DNA of 64,000 bases. Source: Cedecea neteri NBRC 105707 = ATCC 33855. Lineage in GTDB: Bacteria; Pseudomonadota; Gammaproteobacteria; Enterobacterales; Enterobacteriaceae. Shown here one piece after another: positions 9,499 to 19,214 of the stretch (position 1 is the first letter of the stretch; every line of letters begins with the position of its first letter). The stretch is taken from positions 22,208 to 86,207 of the forward strand of contig NZ_BCTL01000034.1 of NCBI RefSeq assembly GCF_001571265.1, given 5' to 3'. Under the pieces are notes generated by a model, which was not told the DNA's origin, did no database searches, and was given only the letters and a program-made list of their open reading frames with translations. A program made the position numbers and the translations under genes.

Positions 9499-10445
9499 TG
9501 CTCAGTTCTCTGTTTTCTACCAACCGCCGCCTGCGCAAGGCGGAAATCCCGGCGCTGGCCCAGGTCACGCCTTCACCCTGGCGCCAGGCCTGGCAGGCGC
9601 TGAAGCGCAACCATCTGGCGATGTTCTGCCTGATTCTGTTGATTGTGATGGCGGTGTGGTGCGCGTTTGGGCCACTCTGGTCACCGTGGAAAGACGACGC
9701 CACCGACGCCCTGATGATCAACAAACCGCCGGGCGAAATACACTGGCTGGGCACCGACTTCCTCGGACGCGACGTCTATACCCGCCTGCTGCTGGCCGGG
9801 CGCATCTCGTTAATCATCGGCCTGTTGACTATGCTGCTGTCGGTCACCCTCGGCTACCTGCTCGGTGCGGTTTCCGGCTACCTGGGCGGCTGGACCGATA
9901 AGCTGATTATGCGCCTGGCAGATCTGGTGATGACTATTCCGAGCCTGCCGCTGCTGATCGTCGCGGGCGCGATGCTGTCAGAGCTCGACTTCTCGCCGGA
10001 CTCGCGTATTTACATGGTGGTTATCATGCTCAGCCTGCTGGAGTGGCCGAAGCTGGCGCGCCTGGTGCGCGGGCAAATCCTCTCCCTGCGCGAACGCGAC
10101 TTTATGCTGGCGACTCGCGTGCTCGGCCTATCCGCCCGCCGTCGCCTGTTCGGCCACCTGCTGCCGAACACCATTCCAATTTTGGTGGTCATGGCCACCA
10201 TGGCGGTGGCAAACGCTATTCTGATGGAGTCGGCGCTGAGCTACCTCGGCCTCGGCGTTGTGCCGCCCACCCCTTCCTGGGGCAATATGATGGACAGCGC
10301 CAACAGCCTGATCGACTTCCAGCGCCGCCCTTGGCTGTGGATGCCGCCGGGAATAGCCATTTTTATCACCGTGATCGCGATTAACGTGCTGGGCGACGGC
10401 CTGCGCGATGCGCTGGATCCGAAAATGAAGCGAGGCGCGAAATGA
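9498..10445 (+). CDS. ABC transporter permease, DppC type
   Basis: This is the second membrane subunit of the importer. I place the start at the ATG at 9498, which overlaps the upstream stop codon and has GTGAGG seven bases before it, rather than at an in-frame ATG 33 bases earlier. The protein has a cytoplasmic N-terminal extension followed by about six membrane segments. GTDFLGRDVYTRLLLAGR is a hallmark of DppC/NikC subunits, and the ATPase-contact loop is at ATRVLGLSARRRLFGHLLPN. Its stop overlaps the ATG of the next gene (ATGA). Confidence 0.88.
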   Translation: MLSSLFSTNRRLRKAEIPALAQVTPSPWRQAWQALKRNHLAMFCLILLIVMAVWCAFGPLWSPWKDDATDALMINKPPGEIHWLGTDFLGRDVYTRLLLAGRISLIIGLLTMLLSVTLGYLLGAVSGYLGGWTDKLIMRLADLVMTIPSLPLLIVAGAMLSELDFSPDSRIYMVVIMLSLLEWPKLARLVRGQILSLRERDFMLATRVLGLSARRRLFGHLLPNTIPILVVMATMAVANAILMESALSYLGLGVVPPTPSWGNMMDSANSLIDFQRRPWLWMPPGIAIFITVIAINVLGDGLRDALDPKMKRGAK

Positions 10446-11422
10446 ACGAAGCGCTGATTGAGTTTAATAACCTCTCCCTCTCCTTTGCCGGAGAACAGGG
10501 CCGCGTGCGCGCCGTGCAGGACGTGTCGTTTACCGTTCGCGCCGGGCAAACCGTTGGCGTCGTCGGCGAGTCCGGCTGCGGCAAAAGCGTGACCGCCATG
10601 TCGCTAATGGGCTTACTCCATCCACAGGCCGCGCGGATTGACGGCGGCGAGATCCTCTTTCAGGGGAAAAACCTGCTGGGGCTTAAGCCTGCGCAAATGG
10701 CAGATTTACGCGGCAACGAGCTGGCGATGATTTTCCAGGAGCCGATGACCGCCCTGAATCCGGTGCTGACCATCGGCGATCAGCTGTGCGAACCGCTGAT
10801 CCATCATCGCGGGGAAACGCCGAAAGCCGCCTGGCACCTGGCGACACAAATGCTGACCAACGTCGGGCTGGCGCGAGCGGAGAGCCTGATGGCCAGCTAT
10901 CCGCATCAGCTTTCCGGCGGCATGTTGCAGCGGGTGATGATCGCCATGGCGCTTAGCTGCCGGCCAAAACTGCTGATTGCCGATGAGCCCACCACGGCGC
11001 TGGACGTGACCGTTCAGGCTCAGATCCTCTGCCTGCTGCGGGATCAGGCACGCCAGCACCACATGGCGCTGATGCTGATCACCCACGATCTCGGCGTTAT
11101 CGCCCAAATGGCGGAACACGTCGTGGTGATGTACGCCGGGCGCATCGTCGAGCAGGGGCCAACGGCTGAAGTACTCCGCCATCCGCTGCACCCGTATACC
11201 AAAGGGCTGATCGCTTCCCGACCAGTCCCCGGCGAGCGCCGCCGCAGGCTCTATTCGATCCCCGGCCAGGTGCCCGATTTAGCCGCCCTGCCGCCTTACT
11301 GCGCTTTTACCGATCGCTGCGAGCGCGCTACCGATCGCTGCCGCCAGGGCATTCCGGCGCTGCTCGGCCAGCAGCGACAGGCGGCCTGTTTCTACAGTGA
11401 GTTAGCGGAGTCCGTATCGTGA
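10442..11422 (+). CDS. ABC transporter ATPase, DppD type
   Basis: This is the first nucleotide-binding subunit of the importer. Walker A is GESGCGKS (about residues 42-49), the signature motif is LSGGM, and Walker B with the following residues reads [13 protein letters not shown]. The C-terminal oligopeptide-transporter extension contains the usual cysteine cluster ([15 protein letters not shown] and a later ACF). It is coupled to both neighbours by four-base overlaps, so the five genes should be one transcript and one complex. Confidence 0.88.
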   Translation: MNEALIEFNNLSLSFAGEQGRVRAVQDVSFTVRAGQTVGVVGESGCGKSVTAMSLMGLLHPQAARIDGGEILFQGKNLLGLKPAQMADLRGNELAMIFQEPMTALNPVLTIGDQLCEPLIHHRGETPKAAWHLATQMLTNVGLARAESLMASYPHQLSGGMLQRVMIAMALSCRPKLLIADEPTTALDVTVQAQILCLLRDQARQHHMALMLITHDLGVIAQMAEHVVVMYAGRIVEQGPTAEVLRHPLHPYTKGLIASRPVPGERRRRLYSIPGQVPDLAALPPYCAFTDRCERATDRCRQGIPALLGQQRQAACFYSELAESVS

Positions 11423-12384
11423 ACAATCAGTACGTTATTGAAGTCGAAGGACTCAAAAAACACTTCCCGCTGCGTGACGGGCTGTTTGGCCAGCAAACCG
11501 GCGAGCTGCGCGCGGTCGACGGCGTCAGCTTTAACATTCGCCAGGGCACGATTTTCGGCCTGGTAGGCGAGTCCGGCAGCGGGAAAACCACCGTCGGGCG
11601 CACCCTGCTCGGCCTGTATGACAAAACCGCCGGCAGCGTGAAGTATCGCGGCAAAGAGCTGAGCGAGCTGAGCGCCAAAGAGTCGCAGGCGCTGCGGCCT
11701 AAAATTCAGCTCGTCTTTCAGGATCCTTATAGTTCGCTAAACCCGCGCATCCGCGTAGGAGACGCCATTGGCGAAGCGATGCTGGAGCACAAGCTTTGTA
11801 CCCGCGCCGAGCTGCGGGACAAAGTGTTGGAAGTGATGAAGATTTGCGGCCTGGCGCCTCAGCATTACAACCGCTTCCCGCATGAGTTTTCCGGCGGCCA
11901 GCGCCAGCGCATTGGCATCGCACGCGCGCTGATCCTTAACCCCGATTTTATTATCGCGGACGAACCGATCTCGGCGCTCGACGTTTCCATTCAGGCGCAG
12001 ATCATCAATCTGTTTTCCGATCTGCGTGACGAACGCGGCGTAACGTTCCTGTTTATCTCGCACGATCTCGGCGTGGTGGAACACCTGTGCGACGACGTGG
12101 CGGTGATGTATCTCGGCCAGTTGGTGGAAACCGCCAGCCGCGACGTGCTATTCAGCCAGCCTCTGCACCCGTATACTCAGGCGCTGCTGGCCGCGGTCCC
12201 GACGCTGGATCCGAGCAGCGAGCCGGTGGCAGCCATTCAGGGCGAAATCCCCGATCCTTCGCGCCCACCTTCCGGCTGCCGCTTCTCCTCTCGCTGCCCG
12301 CTGGTCACCGACCGCTGCCGCCAGGAAGTCCCCGCGCTGCGTGAAGTGGGCAACGCTCACCGCGTCGCGTGCCATTTGGTTTAG
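11419..12384 (+). CDS. ABC transporter ATPase, DppF type
   Basis: This is the second nucleotide-binding subunit, last gene of the operon. Translation starts at a GTG that overlaps the upstream stop (GTGA). Walker A is GESGSGKTT, the signature is FSGGQRQRIGIARAL, and Walker B is DFIIADEPISALDV. A C-terminal cysteine motif (GCRFSSRCPLVTDRC) ends the protein. It converges with the ABC-exporter-like gene of the siderophore locus, with only nine bases between the two stops and no obvious terminator hairpin. Confidence 0.88.
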   Translation: MNNQYVIEVEGLKKHFPLRDGLFGQQTGELRAVDGVSFNIRQGTIFGLVGESGSGKTTVGRTLLGLYDKTAGSVKYRGKELSELSAKESQALRPKIQLVFQDPYSSLNPRIRVGDAIGEAMLEHKLCTRAELRDKVLEVMKICGLAPQHYNRFPHEFSGGQRQRIGIARALILNPDFIIADEPISALDVSIQAQIINLFSDLRDERGVTFLFISHDLGVVEHLCDDVAVMYLGQLVETASRDVLFSQPLHPYTQALLAAVPTLDPSSEPVAAIQGEIPDPSRPPSGCRFSSRCPLVTDRCRQEVPALREVGNAHRVACHLV

Positions 12385-12393
12385 ATCTGCACT

Positions 12394-14013
12394 TCAGGCA
12401 GACAGCGGCCTGACCACGCTGTCTGCTACCACTTTCCCGGACTCCAGCTTAATTAACCTGTCCGCCAGCGGGAAATATCGGTCGTCGTGGGTAATGGCGA
12501 GCACCGTTTTTCCCTCCGCTTTTAACATCGGCAGCAGCACTTTATAGAACACCTCTTTAAAGCCGGGATCCTGGTCCGCCGCCCACTCGTCAAACAGATA
12601 AAAAGGCCGGTTCTCCAGCCAGGCCTGCAGCAGCGCGAGGCGTTTACGCTGCCCCTGAGAAAGCGCGGTGGTTGAGAAACGCCCGTCGCGGAAGGCCACT
12701 TTGTGGTCGAGCTTCAGCAGGTGCAGCAGTTTGTCCACCTGGCCCGCCGTGCGCTCGTGGACGTTATCCACATCATCAAACAGGAAGAAATCATTGAACA
12801 CTGCAGCGAAGTGCTGGCGGTAGATTTCACGCTGTTCCGCGGTAACCGGCATGCCGTTAAGCCTGATTTCACCGCTGTCCGGCGGGTAGAGGCCAACCAG
12901 CAAATTTGCCAGCGTGGTTTTCCCGCTGCCGTTGCCGCCCACCAAAAAGATCAGCTCGCCCTTGGTAAAGCGAAGATCAAGCGGCCCGAGGGTAAAACGT
13001 TCGCCCTCTTCGCCCTGATACTCGTAGCGAATGTCCGTCAGCTCGAGGCTGTCGAAATGGGGCGGCCTTTTCAGCGGCAGCAGCTTCTCCTGCGGCAGAT
13101 CGGCTTTAAGCTGGGCGATTCGCTGGAGCGCGATACGGGCGCTGGTCAGCGTTGGTAAGGCCGAGAGCACGCCTTCGACCGGCACAATCATGTACAGAAA
13201 AATCATCGTGTAGCCGGTCATCACCGCCGTACTGAGCGCCAGAGACTCCCGCAGCCAATAAAGCACCACGCCGATAAACGCGAAGAACAGCACGCTGCCC
13301 CAGCTTTTCGCCAGACCATAAAACACATACCCGCGAGTGCGTTCGAGGCGAACCGCCTCGATGTTCTCGCTCAGCGGGCCGTCGACGAAATGCCGCCTGC
13401 GCGGCGGATTCAGGCGAAACTCACGCCCGCCGTCGAACAGTTTCTTACACTGGGCAATCAGCGTATCTTCCCGCTGCCGCGAGCTACGCAGCAGCCCCAG
13501 CGCTTTGTCGTGGGCGGCTCGATAGCCCATTGCGCCCAGGCCAAGCACCAGCAGCGCCAGCAGCAAAACCTGCCACGACAGCGTGCCGAGGTAGAAAAGG
13601 CAGCCGACAATCGCCGCCCCATAGATAAGCAGCCCCGGCAGGCTGACAAAAAAGACCACCAGCGTGTCGAGATCCTGCGTAAGTATCGAAACGGCCTTCG
13701 CCATGCCGGTTTTCTCCAACTGCGCCCAGGCAGTTTCACTGACGTGGTTCACCACATCTTTACGCAGTGTGGCCTTCACTTTTTGCCCGAGCCACATAAA
13801 CAGCGTTTCGGCCAGTACGCGAGTGCTCAGCATTAACGCGGCCAACAAAACAAACTTCAGAGCCACATCGGCCAGCCCGTCGGGCGGCAACGTCAGGCTA
13901 TGGTTGATCACCGCCAGCAGCGAGGCGTTGCTTAACCCACTGACCACGCTGGCGAACGCCGCCAGCACCAGCCAGCCGCCCACCAGGCGGAACAGCATCA
14001 TTAACAGAGACAT
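12394..14013 (-). CDS. Cyclic-peptide-export-type ABC transporter (PvdE/YojI family), last gene of siderophore locus
   Basis: This is a fused membrane-ATPase half-transporter of 539 residues. About six transmembrane segments occupy residues 1-290 and the nucleotide-binding domain about 335-535. Walker A is GGNGSGKTT, the signature reads LSQGQRKR, and Walker B is FYLFDEWAADQDP. The YojI/PvdE family is known for export of peptides and siderophores (microcin J25, pyoverdine precursor). Here it follows fhuB-like and fhuD-like genes in one direction with a strong AAGGAAG ribosome site. No biosynthetic genes are nearby, so it may export a siderophore made elsewhere, expel the desferri-form after iron release, or take part in import. 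The direction of transport is not decided by the sequence. Confidence 0.82.
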   Translation of the reverse strand: MSLLMMLFRLVGGWLVLAAFASVVSGLSNASLLAVINHSLTLPPDGLADVALKFVLLAALMLSTRVLAETLFMWLGQKVKATLRKDVVNHVSETAWAQLEKTGMAKAVSILTQDLDTLVVFFVSLPGLLIYGAAIVGCLFYLGTLSWQVLLLALLVLGLGAMGYRAAHDKALGLLRSSRQREDTLIAQCKKLFDGGREFRLNPPRRRHFVDGPLSENIEAVRLERTRGYVFYGLAKSWGSVLFFAFIGVVLYWLRESLALSTAVMTGYTMIFLYMIVPVEGVLSALPTLTSARIALQRIAQLKADLPQEKLLPLKRPPHFDSLELTDIRYEYQGEEGERFTLGPLDLRFTKGELIFLVGGNGSGKTTLANLLVGLYPPDSGEIRLNGMPVTAEQREIYRQHFAAVFNDFFLFDDVDNVHERTAGQVDKLLHLLKLDHKVAFRDGRFSTTALSQGQRKRLALLQAWLENRPFYLFDEWAADQDPGFKEVFYKVLLPMLKAEGKTVLAITHDDRYFPLADRLIKLESGKVVADSVVRPLSA

Positions 14014-14046
14014 TGTTGCTTCCTTTTCGACATTACTCTTCCGGCG

Positions 14047-16044
14047 CTATTGTTGATGTGTATGCGCCCGGCTACGAATCAGCGGCCATACCAGCAGCGG
14101 TACGCCGACCAGCGACGCCACCAGCCCCACGGGCAGCTGACGCGGATAAAGAAAATTGCGGCCCATCCAGTCCGCCAGCACCATAATCAGCGCGGACAAC
14201 AGCGCGGCGGTGAACAACTGCGCCATCGGGCGTTTCGCGCCGGCTTTTCGCGCCAGATGCGGCCCCAGTAGCCCAACAAACGACACCGGCCCGACGATCA
14301 ACGTGGCAAGTCCGGTCATCAATGCGGCCAGCGCCAGTACGCTAATCCTCGCCCTGGCAACATTCACGCCGAGCGAGCCGCTCACCTGCCCAAGCGGTAA
14401 CAGCAGCAGCCAGCGTCTGCAAAGTGGAGAAACCGCCAGCAGCAGCAACATGGCGAAGAACACGCCGATGGCGATGCCGTTATTAACGTAGTAGGTGCTG
14501 CCGGTCATCAGCTGCAGCAGCATCGAACTGGCCTGGCGGTTATTGAGCATCACGATACTGGCAATCGCCTGGAACAGCGCGTTCAGCGCCAGCCCGTTCA
14601 GCAGCACCCGCTGCGGGTTAAAGGCGCTCTGGCGGCTGCTCCACAGCGTTATCAGCAGGCTAATTAATGCCCCGGTGGCGCTGCTGAGGATCATCAGCCC
14701 TGTCCCGCCCGCCGGGAATAGCAGCAGAAACGCCGTCACGCCCATCGCTGCCCCGCCGCCGATGCCGAGGATCTCCGGGCTTGCCAGCGGGTTGCCGCTA
14801 ACGCGCTGCATCAATACGCCCGCGGCCGCCAGCAAAGCTCCGGCGCTTAACGCCGCCAGCAGGCGCGGCAGGCGCATCGGCAGCAGAGCGTGTTGTTCTG
14901 CAAGGGTCGTCCAGTGCCAACCGTGCAGCCCTTGCCCGACAAACAGCGACAGCACAATAGCCACCAGCAGCAACACAAAAGCAGTGCCCGCCGGGAAGCG
15001 CACGCCACACGCCTCGCCTTCGTAGGCGGAGGGCGTGGTGTCCTGCACCTGATGCCGGGCTTTGCCCGCAAGCAGAATCAGCAGCGGCCCGCCGGTTAAA
15101 GCGGTTAGCATGCCGACGGGCAGCAGTTGCCCGTCCAGCAGCGTGATACGGCTGACGCACAGATCGGTGAACCACAGCAAACCGGCGCCGATAAGCAGAG
15201 AATGGCAGAGCATTTGCCGCGTGGTGCGCGCCCCACCTAACCTGGCCAGGTGCGGGGCGGCGAGGCCGATAAAACCAATCACCCCGACGCTATTAATGAT
15301 TAGAGCGCTCATCACCAACGCCAGCGCCATCGCCGCCGAACGGATCAACAGCGGAGAAGCGCCTAAGCTGTTCACCATCGCCTCCGGCAGCCTGAGCAGC
15401 GCCAGCGGGCGAAGCAACAGCAGCAATGCCAGCAAGCACAGCCCCAGCCAGGGCAGGATCGTCGTCACGCCGCCCCAGTCCTGCTGCGCCAGCGAGCCGC
15501 CGCCCCACATCAGCACCGATAGCAGAAAACGGTCGTTGATCACCGCCATGATCATGGTCAGCGAGCCGCACCACAGGTTGACCAGCATCCCGGCCTGAAT
15601 CATCACCAGCGGCGACAGGCGCTGCCGCCAGGAAAGCAGCAACACCAGCAGCAAAGCGGCAACTTCCCCGGTAATCACCACGCCGGTGCGGGCCGTCAGC
15701 AACGTGGCCGGGAACCACATCGAAGCCACGCCTAACGCCAGCGTCGCGCCGGAGGTCATGCCGAGGGTAATCGGCTCCGCCAGCGGATTGCGCAGCGCGC
15801 GCTGCATCAGCCAGCCGCAAAGCGCCAGCCCCGCGCCGCCGAGCCACGCCATCACCTGCTGCGGGAACCACATGGAATGCAGGATCACCGCCTGCGCATT
15901 CGGCATTTGCGAGCTAAAAAGCACGCTCAGACCTTGAACAAGCCCGCCGTGCTGCGCCACGCTTTGCAGCGCCATGATCAGGCTTGCCGCCCAGAGTGCG
16001 GCTATCAGCAGCCAGGAAGCCGTCGTTTTTCCCGTCTCAGCCAC
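14047..16044 (-). CDS. Fused FhuB-like iron-hydroxamate permease
   Basis: This is an inner-membrane permease of the FecCD family. At 665 residues it is a tandem fusion of two permease halves like E. coli FhuB (660), each with about ten membrane segments. Each half has the NPLA motif (ALRNPLAEPITLG and VSGNPLASPEILG) and the ATPase-contact loop followed by GLLGPHLAR or GLAAPHLAR. Translation starts at a GTG at 16044, overlapping the fhuD-like stop by eight bases, with a GGGTGG ribosome site. It would carry Fe-siderophore from the FhuD-like protein into the cytoplasm. No dedicated FhuC-type ATPase gene is present in the locus. Confidence 0.88.
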   Translation of the reverse strand: MAETGKTTASWLLIAALWAASLIMALQSVAQHGGLVQGLSVLFSSQMPNAQAVILHSMWFPQQVMAWLGGAGLALCGWLMQRALRNPLAEPITLGMTSGATLALGVASMWFPATLLTARTGVVITGEVAALLLVLLLSWRQRLSPLVMIQAGMLVNLWCGSLTMIMAVINDRFLLSVLMWGGGSLAQQDWGGVTTILPWLGLCLLALLLLLRPLALLRLPEAMVNSLGASPLLIRSAAMALALVMSALIINSVGVIGFIGLAAPHLARLGGARTTRQMLCHSLLIGAGLLWFTDLCVSRITLLDGQLLPVGMLTALTGGPLLILLAGKARHQVQDTTPSAYEGEACGVRFPAGTAFVLLLVAIVLSLFVGQGLHGWHWTTLAEQHALLPMRLPRLLAALSAGALLAAAGVLMQRVSGNPLASPEILGIGGGAAMGVTAFLLLFPAGGTGLMILSSATGALISLLITLWSSRQSAFNPQRVLLNGLALNALFQAIASIVMLNNRQASSMLLQLMTGSTYYVNNGIAIGVFFAMLLLLAVSPLCRRWLLLLPLGQVSGSLGVNVARARISVLALAALMTGLATLIVGPVSFVGLLGPHLARKAGAKRPMAQLFTAALLSALIMVLADWMGRNFLYPRQLPVGLVASLVGVPLLVWPLIRSRAHTHQQ

Positions 16045-16897
16045 GTTGCCACCCCGTCACAATCTGCCCCAATGCTTCGGCGATGCGCGTGGCCGTCACC
16101 AGCGCGCCACCGGAATTGAATTTTTGCGCCGGGAAAGCCAGTTGAGGCTGAGAAGTGAGCGGCAGGCGCTGCCACAGCAATGAACTCTGCCAGCGCTGGA
16201 TCTGCGGCCATTGCCCGTCCTCCGGCAATAGAATCAGCCCGGCATTGTCTGCGCCGATGCGCGTTAACTCGACCATCGCTTCGCCCTGGGAATTAACGCC
16301 GCCTTGCCAGGCATTGCTGAAACCACAGCGTGCCAGCACATCTCCGGCGAGGCTGCCTGTGCCGTAAAGCCGCATATGCAGCGCGTCTATCGGCGTGGCG
16401 ATCAGTAGCGGGCGTTGATAAGCCGCGGCAGACTCTCGGGCATGAAGCGAAGCCTGCTCAAAGGCCGCCAACACCGCACGCGCCTGAGGTTCACGGCGCA
16501 GCACGGTAGCCAGCTTATTGAGGGAGACTTGCCATTCGGCGAGGCTGCCGGTTGGCAGGGTAAGCGTCGGCGCGATGCGCTCCAACTGGGGCTTGAGCAG
16601 CGCATGGCCTGGCGTGATCACAATAAGATCGGGCTTCAGCGCGTACAGCGTTTCGAGGTTCGGCTGAAACAGCAGGCCAATATCCACCACGCTGGCGGGC
16701 AGCTCCGGCGTGCCAATCAGCTTGCGGTACCAGTCGGGAGCGGAAACCGACTGCGGCGTGACGCCGAGCGCCAGAATCAGCTCGGTTAGCCCCCAGTCGA
16801 GCACCGCCAGGCGCTGCGGAGGCCCGGAAACGGCACCAGCCGCCCCGATAAACGGAGCGGCCAGCGCTAAGGTCAGTAAACGTCTGCGGGAGAGCAT
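16037..16897 (-). CDS. FhuD-like periplasmic iron-siderophore binding protein
   Basis: This is a helical-backbone (class III) binding protein of 286 residues, matching FhuD in length. The N-terminus has arginines (LSRRRLLTLALAAPFIGAAG), a twin-arginine-type export signal as FhuD-family proteins often have. The family landmarks LAVLDWGLTELILALGV and LKPDLIVITPGHA are seen. It begins four bases after the receptor stop and overlaps the permease start, so the receptor, binding protein and permease should be cotranscribed. Binding of a hydroxamate siderophore is inferred from family and neighbours. Confidence 0.87.
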   Translation of the reverse strand: MLSRRRLLTLALAAPFIGAAGAVSGPPQRLAVLDWGLTELILALGVTPQSVSAPDWYRKLIGTPELPASVVDIGLLFQPNLETLYALKPDLIVITPGHALLKPQLERIAPTLTLPTGSLAEWQVSLNKLATVLRREPQARAVLAAFEQASLHARESAAAYQRPLLIATPIDALHMRLYGTGSLAGDVLARCGFSNAWQGGVNSQGEAMVELTRIGADNAGLILLPEDGQWPQIQRWQSSLLWQRLPLTSQPQLAFPAQKFNSGGALVTATRIAEALGQIVTGWQRG

Positions 16898-16901
16898 TCG
16901 C

Positions 16902-19034
16902 TTACCACTGGTAGCTTAACGTGGCCACGTACTGACGCTTAACCGCGAACTCACAGCCGTTGTTCTGGCAGGCGGCGAGGTAGGTTTTGTTGGTCAGGTT
17001 GGCGGCGTTAAGAGCGACCTGCCACTGGCGATACTGCCAGCCGATGCGGGCGTCATAGACCGTGGCGCCCGGCACCTGCAGCGAGTTATCGGTGGTGGCG
17101 TAACTTGGGCCGACATAACGCACGCCGCCGACGACGGAGAAACCATCCAGCGGGCCGCTGAACGCGTACTGGCTCCAGAGCTTAGCCAGGTTGCGGGAAA
17201 TGCCCGTCGGGTGTTTGCCTTCGCTGCCGTCGTTCGCCTTCATCACTTCCGGGTCGGTCAGCGAGTAAGACGCAAGGATCTGCCAGGCAGGCGTGACGTT
17301 CACCTTGCCTTCCAGCTCGATCCCACGCGAGCGGATCTCGCCGGTCTGCACGCTGTAGTTCACATGATCGGGATCCGGCGTGGCGACGTTAGTCTGGCGC
17401 AGATCGAACAGCGCCAGGGTAAACAGCGCGTCCATCCCGACCGGATCGTATTTCAGCCCGACTTCGGTCTGCTTGCCTTTGGTTGGCTTAAACGCATTAC
17501 CGTTAAAGTCGGTGCCGGCGCTTGGCACAAACGAGGTCGAGTAGCTGATGTACGGCGCAATACCGTTATCAAAGTGGTACAGCAACCCCGCGCGGCCGGT
17601 TGTCGCGTAGTCGTTGCGCGTCTGGTGAGTGTCGTTCAACAGGTTGGTGGCTTTGGTTTGCGCGCTGTCGTAGCGCCCCGCCAGGCTCATCACCCAGTTA
17701 TTCAGCGCCAGCTGATCCTGCAGATAAAGCCCCGTTTGATCCATCGTAGAATGGCTGTTGCTGGTAAACGCAGGCACTTCCACCAACGGGCTGTAGTCCG
17801 GGTGGAGGTAATTCAGCGGCGAAGCGTCGCCGTAGCCCGCCTGGCTGCGCACCGAGGAGTGCATCACATCCACGCCCAGCAGCGCAGTGTGCGACACCGG
17901 GCCGGTATCAAAGCGGAACTCGCCCTGGTTATCTGCTGCAAAGTTACTCATCGTCTCGGTGAGGTTCATGGAGTAACGGTCAACCTGCGGCTGGGTCGGG
18001 TAAGTCCCGAACGGATAGACCATGCGGTAATCGGCACTGCTGCTGATGTAGCGCACGTTCTGGCGCAGCGTGACGTTATCGTTCAGCTCGCTGCGGAACT
18101 GATAACCGATGCTGCCCTGCCTGCGGGTGTAGGTATCAAAGCCCGGCTGGCCGCCGTAGAAGTGGGTGCCGATGTTACCGTTCGGGTTGTTCACCAGCGT
18201 GCCCTTCATCGGCAGCATATTGTAGAAGCCGGTATCAGGATCCTGGCGCAGCTGCGCCAGCAGCGTCAGGCTGGTGCGGTCGTTTGGCTGCCAGGTGACG
18301 GACGGAGCAATGTCGTAGTGCTGGTAACGGGTGTGATCGACCTGCGTTTTGGTGTCGAAGAAGGTACCCGCCACGCGGCCCAGCCACTCTTTGCTGTCGG
18401 TCAGCGGGCCGGTCACGTCGAAGCCGGTGCCGAACTGGCTGTTATTCCCGGCGCTGACGTAAACCTGGCCGCCCGGCTGGGCCTGAGGCGTTTTGCTGAC
18501 TAGGTTCACCACGCCACCGGGGTTCGCCTGGCCGTAAAGCACGGAAGCAGGCCCTTTGACCACTTCAATGCGGGAGAGCAGGAACGGATCCCACGCCGGG
18601 CGGCTCCACCAGGCTTCACGCGGCAAACGCAGGCCGTCCAGGTATTCGTCGGCTTCAAAGCCGCGCACCATGATGGTATCAAAGCGGGTATCCGGGCCAG
18701 CATCTTCCGACGAGACGCCCGCGACGTAGCGCAGCGTCTGGGGAATATTTTTTGCCGCCATCGCCGCAATCTGTGCCTTGGTCACCACCGAAATACTCTG
18801 CGGCGTGCGGCTAATCAGCGAGCTGGATTTGGTGCCCGCCACCGCCTCATGCGCCACCACGCTGGTTTCATCTTCCTGGCCGGAAGAAGAAGGTGCCGTG
18901 GCCGTAACGACCATCGTGCTGTCCTGTGCCGCCGGTTTGTCTGCTGCATGGGCAAAGCCCGCGCACGCCGCAAAGACCGCACAACTTAACGCCTTCAAAG
19001 GCATGTTCCCGTTTACCCATCCGCCCTGTTTCAT
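16902..19034 (-). CDS. TonB-dependent siderophore receptor, FhuA/FoxA type
   Basis: This is an outer-membrane ferric-siderophore receptor of 710 residues. A signal peptide ends at about FAHA|ADKP. A TonB-box-like stretch (DSTMVVTATA) follows, then a plug domain with RTPQSISVVTKAQI and VVKGPASVLYGQANPGGVVN, which places it in the hydroxamate receptor group. The barrel ends in a C-terminal aromatic (LSYQW). The ligand cannot be read from sequence; ferrioxamine, coprogen and ferrichrome receptors share this form. A second in-frame ATG at codon 11 leads directly into the signal peptide, with better purine content upstream, and could be the true start. A Fur-like box lies 31 bases upstream. Confidence 0.9.
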   Translation of the reverse strand: MKQGGWVNGNMPLKALSCAVFAACAGFAHAADKPAAQDSTMVVTATAPSSSGQEDETSVVAHEAVAGTKSSSLISRTPQSISVVTKAQIAAMAAKNIPQTLRYVAGVSSEDAGPDTRFDTIMVRGFEADEYLDGLRLPREAWWSRPAWDPFLLSRIEVVKGPASVLYGQANPGGVVNLVSKTPQAQPGGQVYVSAGNNSQFGTGFDVTGPLTDSKEWLGRVAGTFFDTKTQVDHTRYQHYDIAPSVTWQPNDRTSLTLLAQLRQDPDTGFYNMLPMKGTLVNNPNGNIGTHFYGGQPGFDTYTRRQGSIGYQFRSELNDNVTLRQNVRYISSSADYRMVYPFGTYPTQPQVDRYSMNLTETMSNFAADNQGEFRFDTGPVSHTALLGVDVMHSSVRSQAGYGDASPLNYLHPDYSPLVEVPAFTSNSHSTMDQTGLYLQDQLALNNWVMSLAGRYDSAQTKATNLLNDTHQTRNDYATTGRAGLLYHFDNGIAPYISYSTSFVPSAGTDFNGNAFKPTKGKQTEVGLKYDPVGMDALFTLALFDLRQTNVATPDPDHVNYSVQTGEIRSRGIELEGKVNVTPAWQILASYSLTDPEVMKANDGSEGKHPTGISRNLAKLWSQYAFSGPLDGFSVVGGVRYVGPSYATTDNSLQVPGATVYDARIGWQYRQWQVALNAANLTNKTYLAACQNNGCEFAVKRQYVATLSYQW

Positions 19035-19064
19035 ATCGACCGTATCATGTTATAAGAAGAGGAT

Positions 19065-19083
19065 CGAAATGATAATTATTCAC
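19065..19083 (-). promoter_or_regulatory. Fur-box-like operator of the siderophore locus
   Basis: The 19-mer CGAAATGATAATTATTCAC matches the Fur consensus GATAATGATAATCATTATC at 13 of 19 positions, including the core ATGATAAT. Downstream on the minus strand TATAAC (about 19049-19054) is a possible -10 element, so iron-loaded Fur would block the receptor promoter. The divergent AraC gene starts 130 bases away and may share the control region. Confidence 0.7.
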
Positions 19084-19214
19084 CTTTAAAAGAGAAGAGC
19101 ACCCGTGGCAGAATAGCGCGATCGGATGGGGAGATATCGCAAAGCGGACAGACATTGTCTTAACGCGCTACTGCATCATGAAATGGCGAGAATCGGACGA
19201 ACGGCAGGCAACAA

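Noticed and set aside
17211..18503. A 430-codon open frame on the plus strand
   Set aside because: It is antisense to the TonB-dependent receptor, which is continuous and has all family motifs. No ribosome site or recognisable product.
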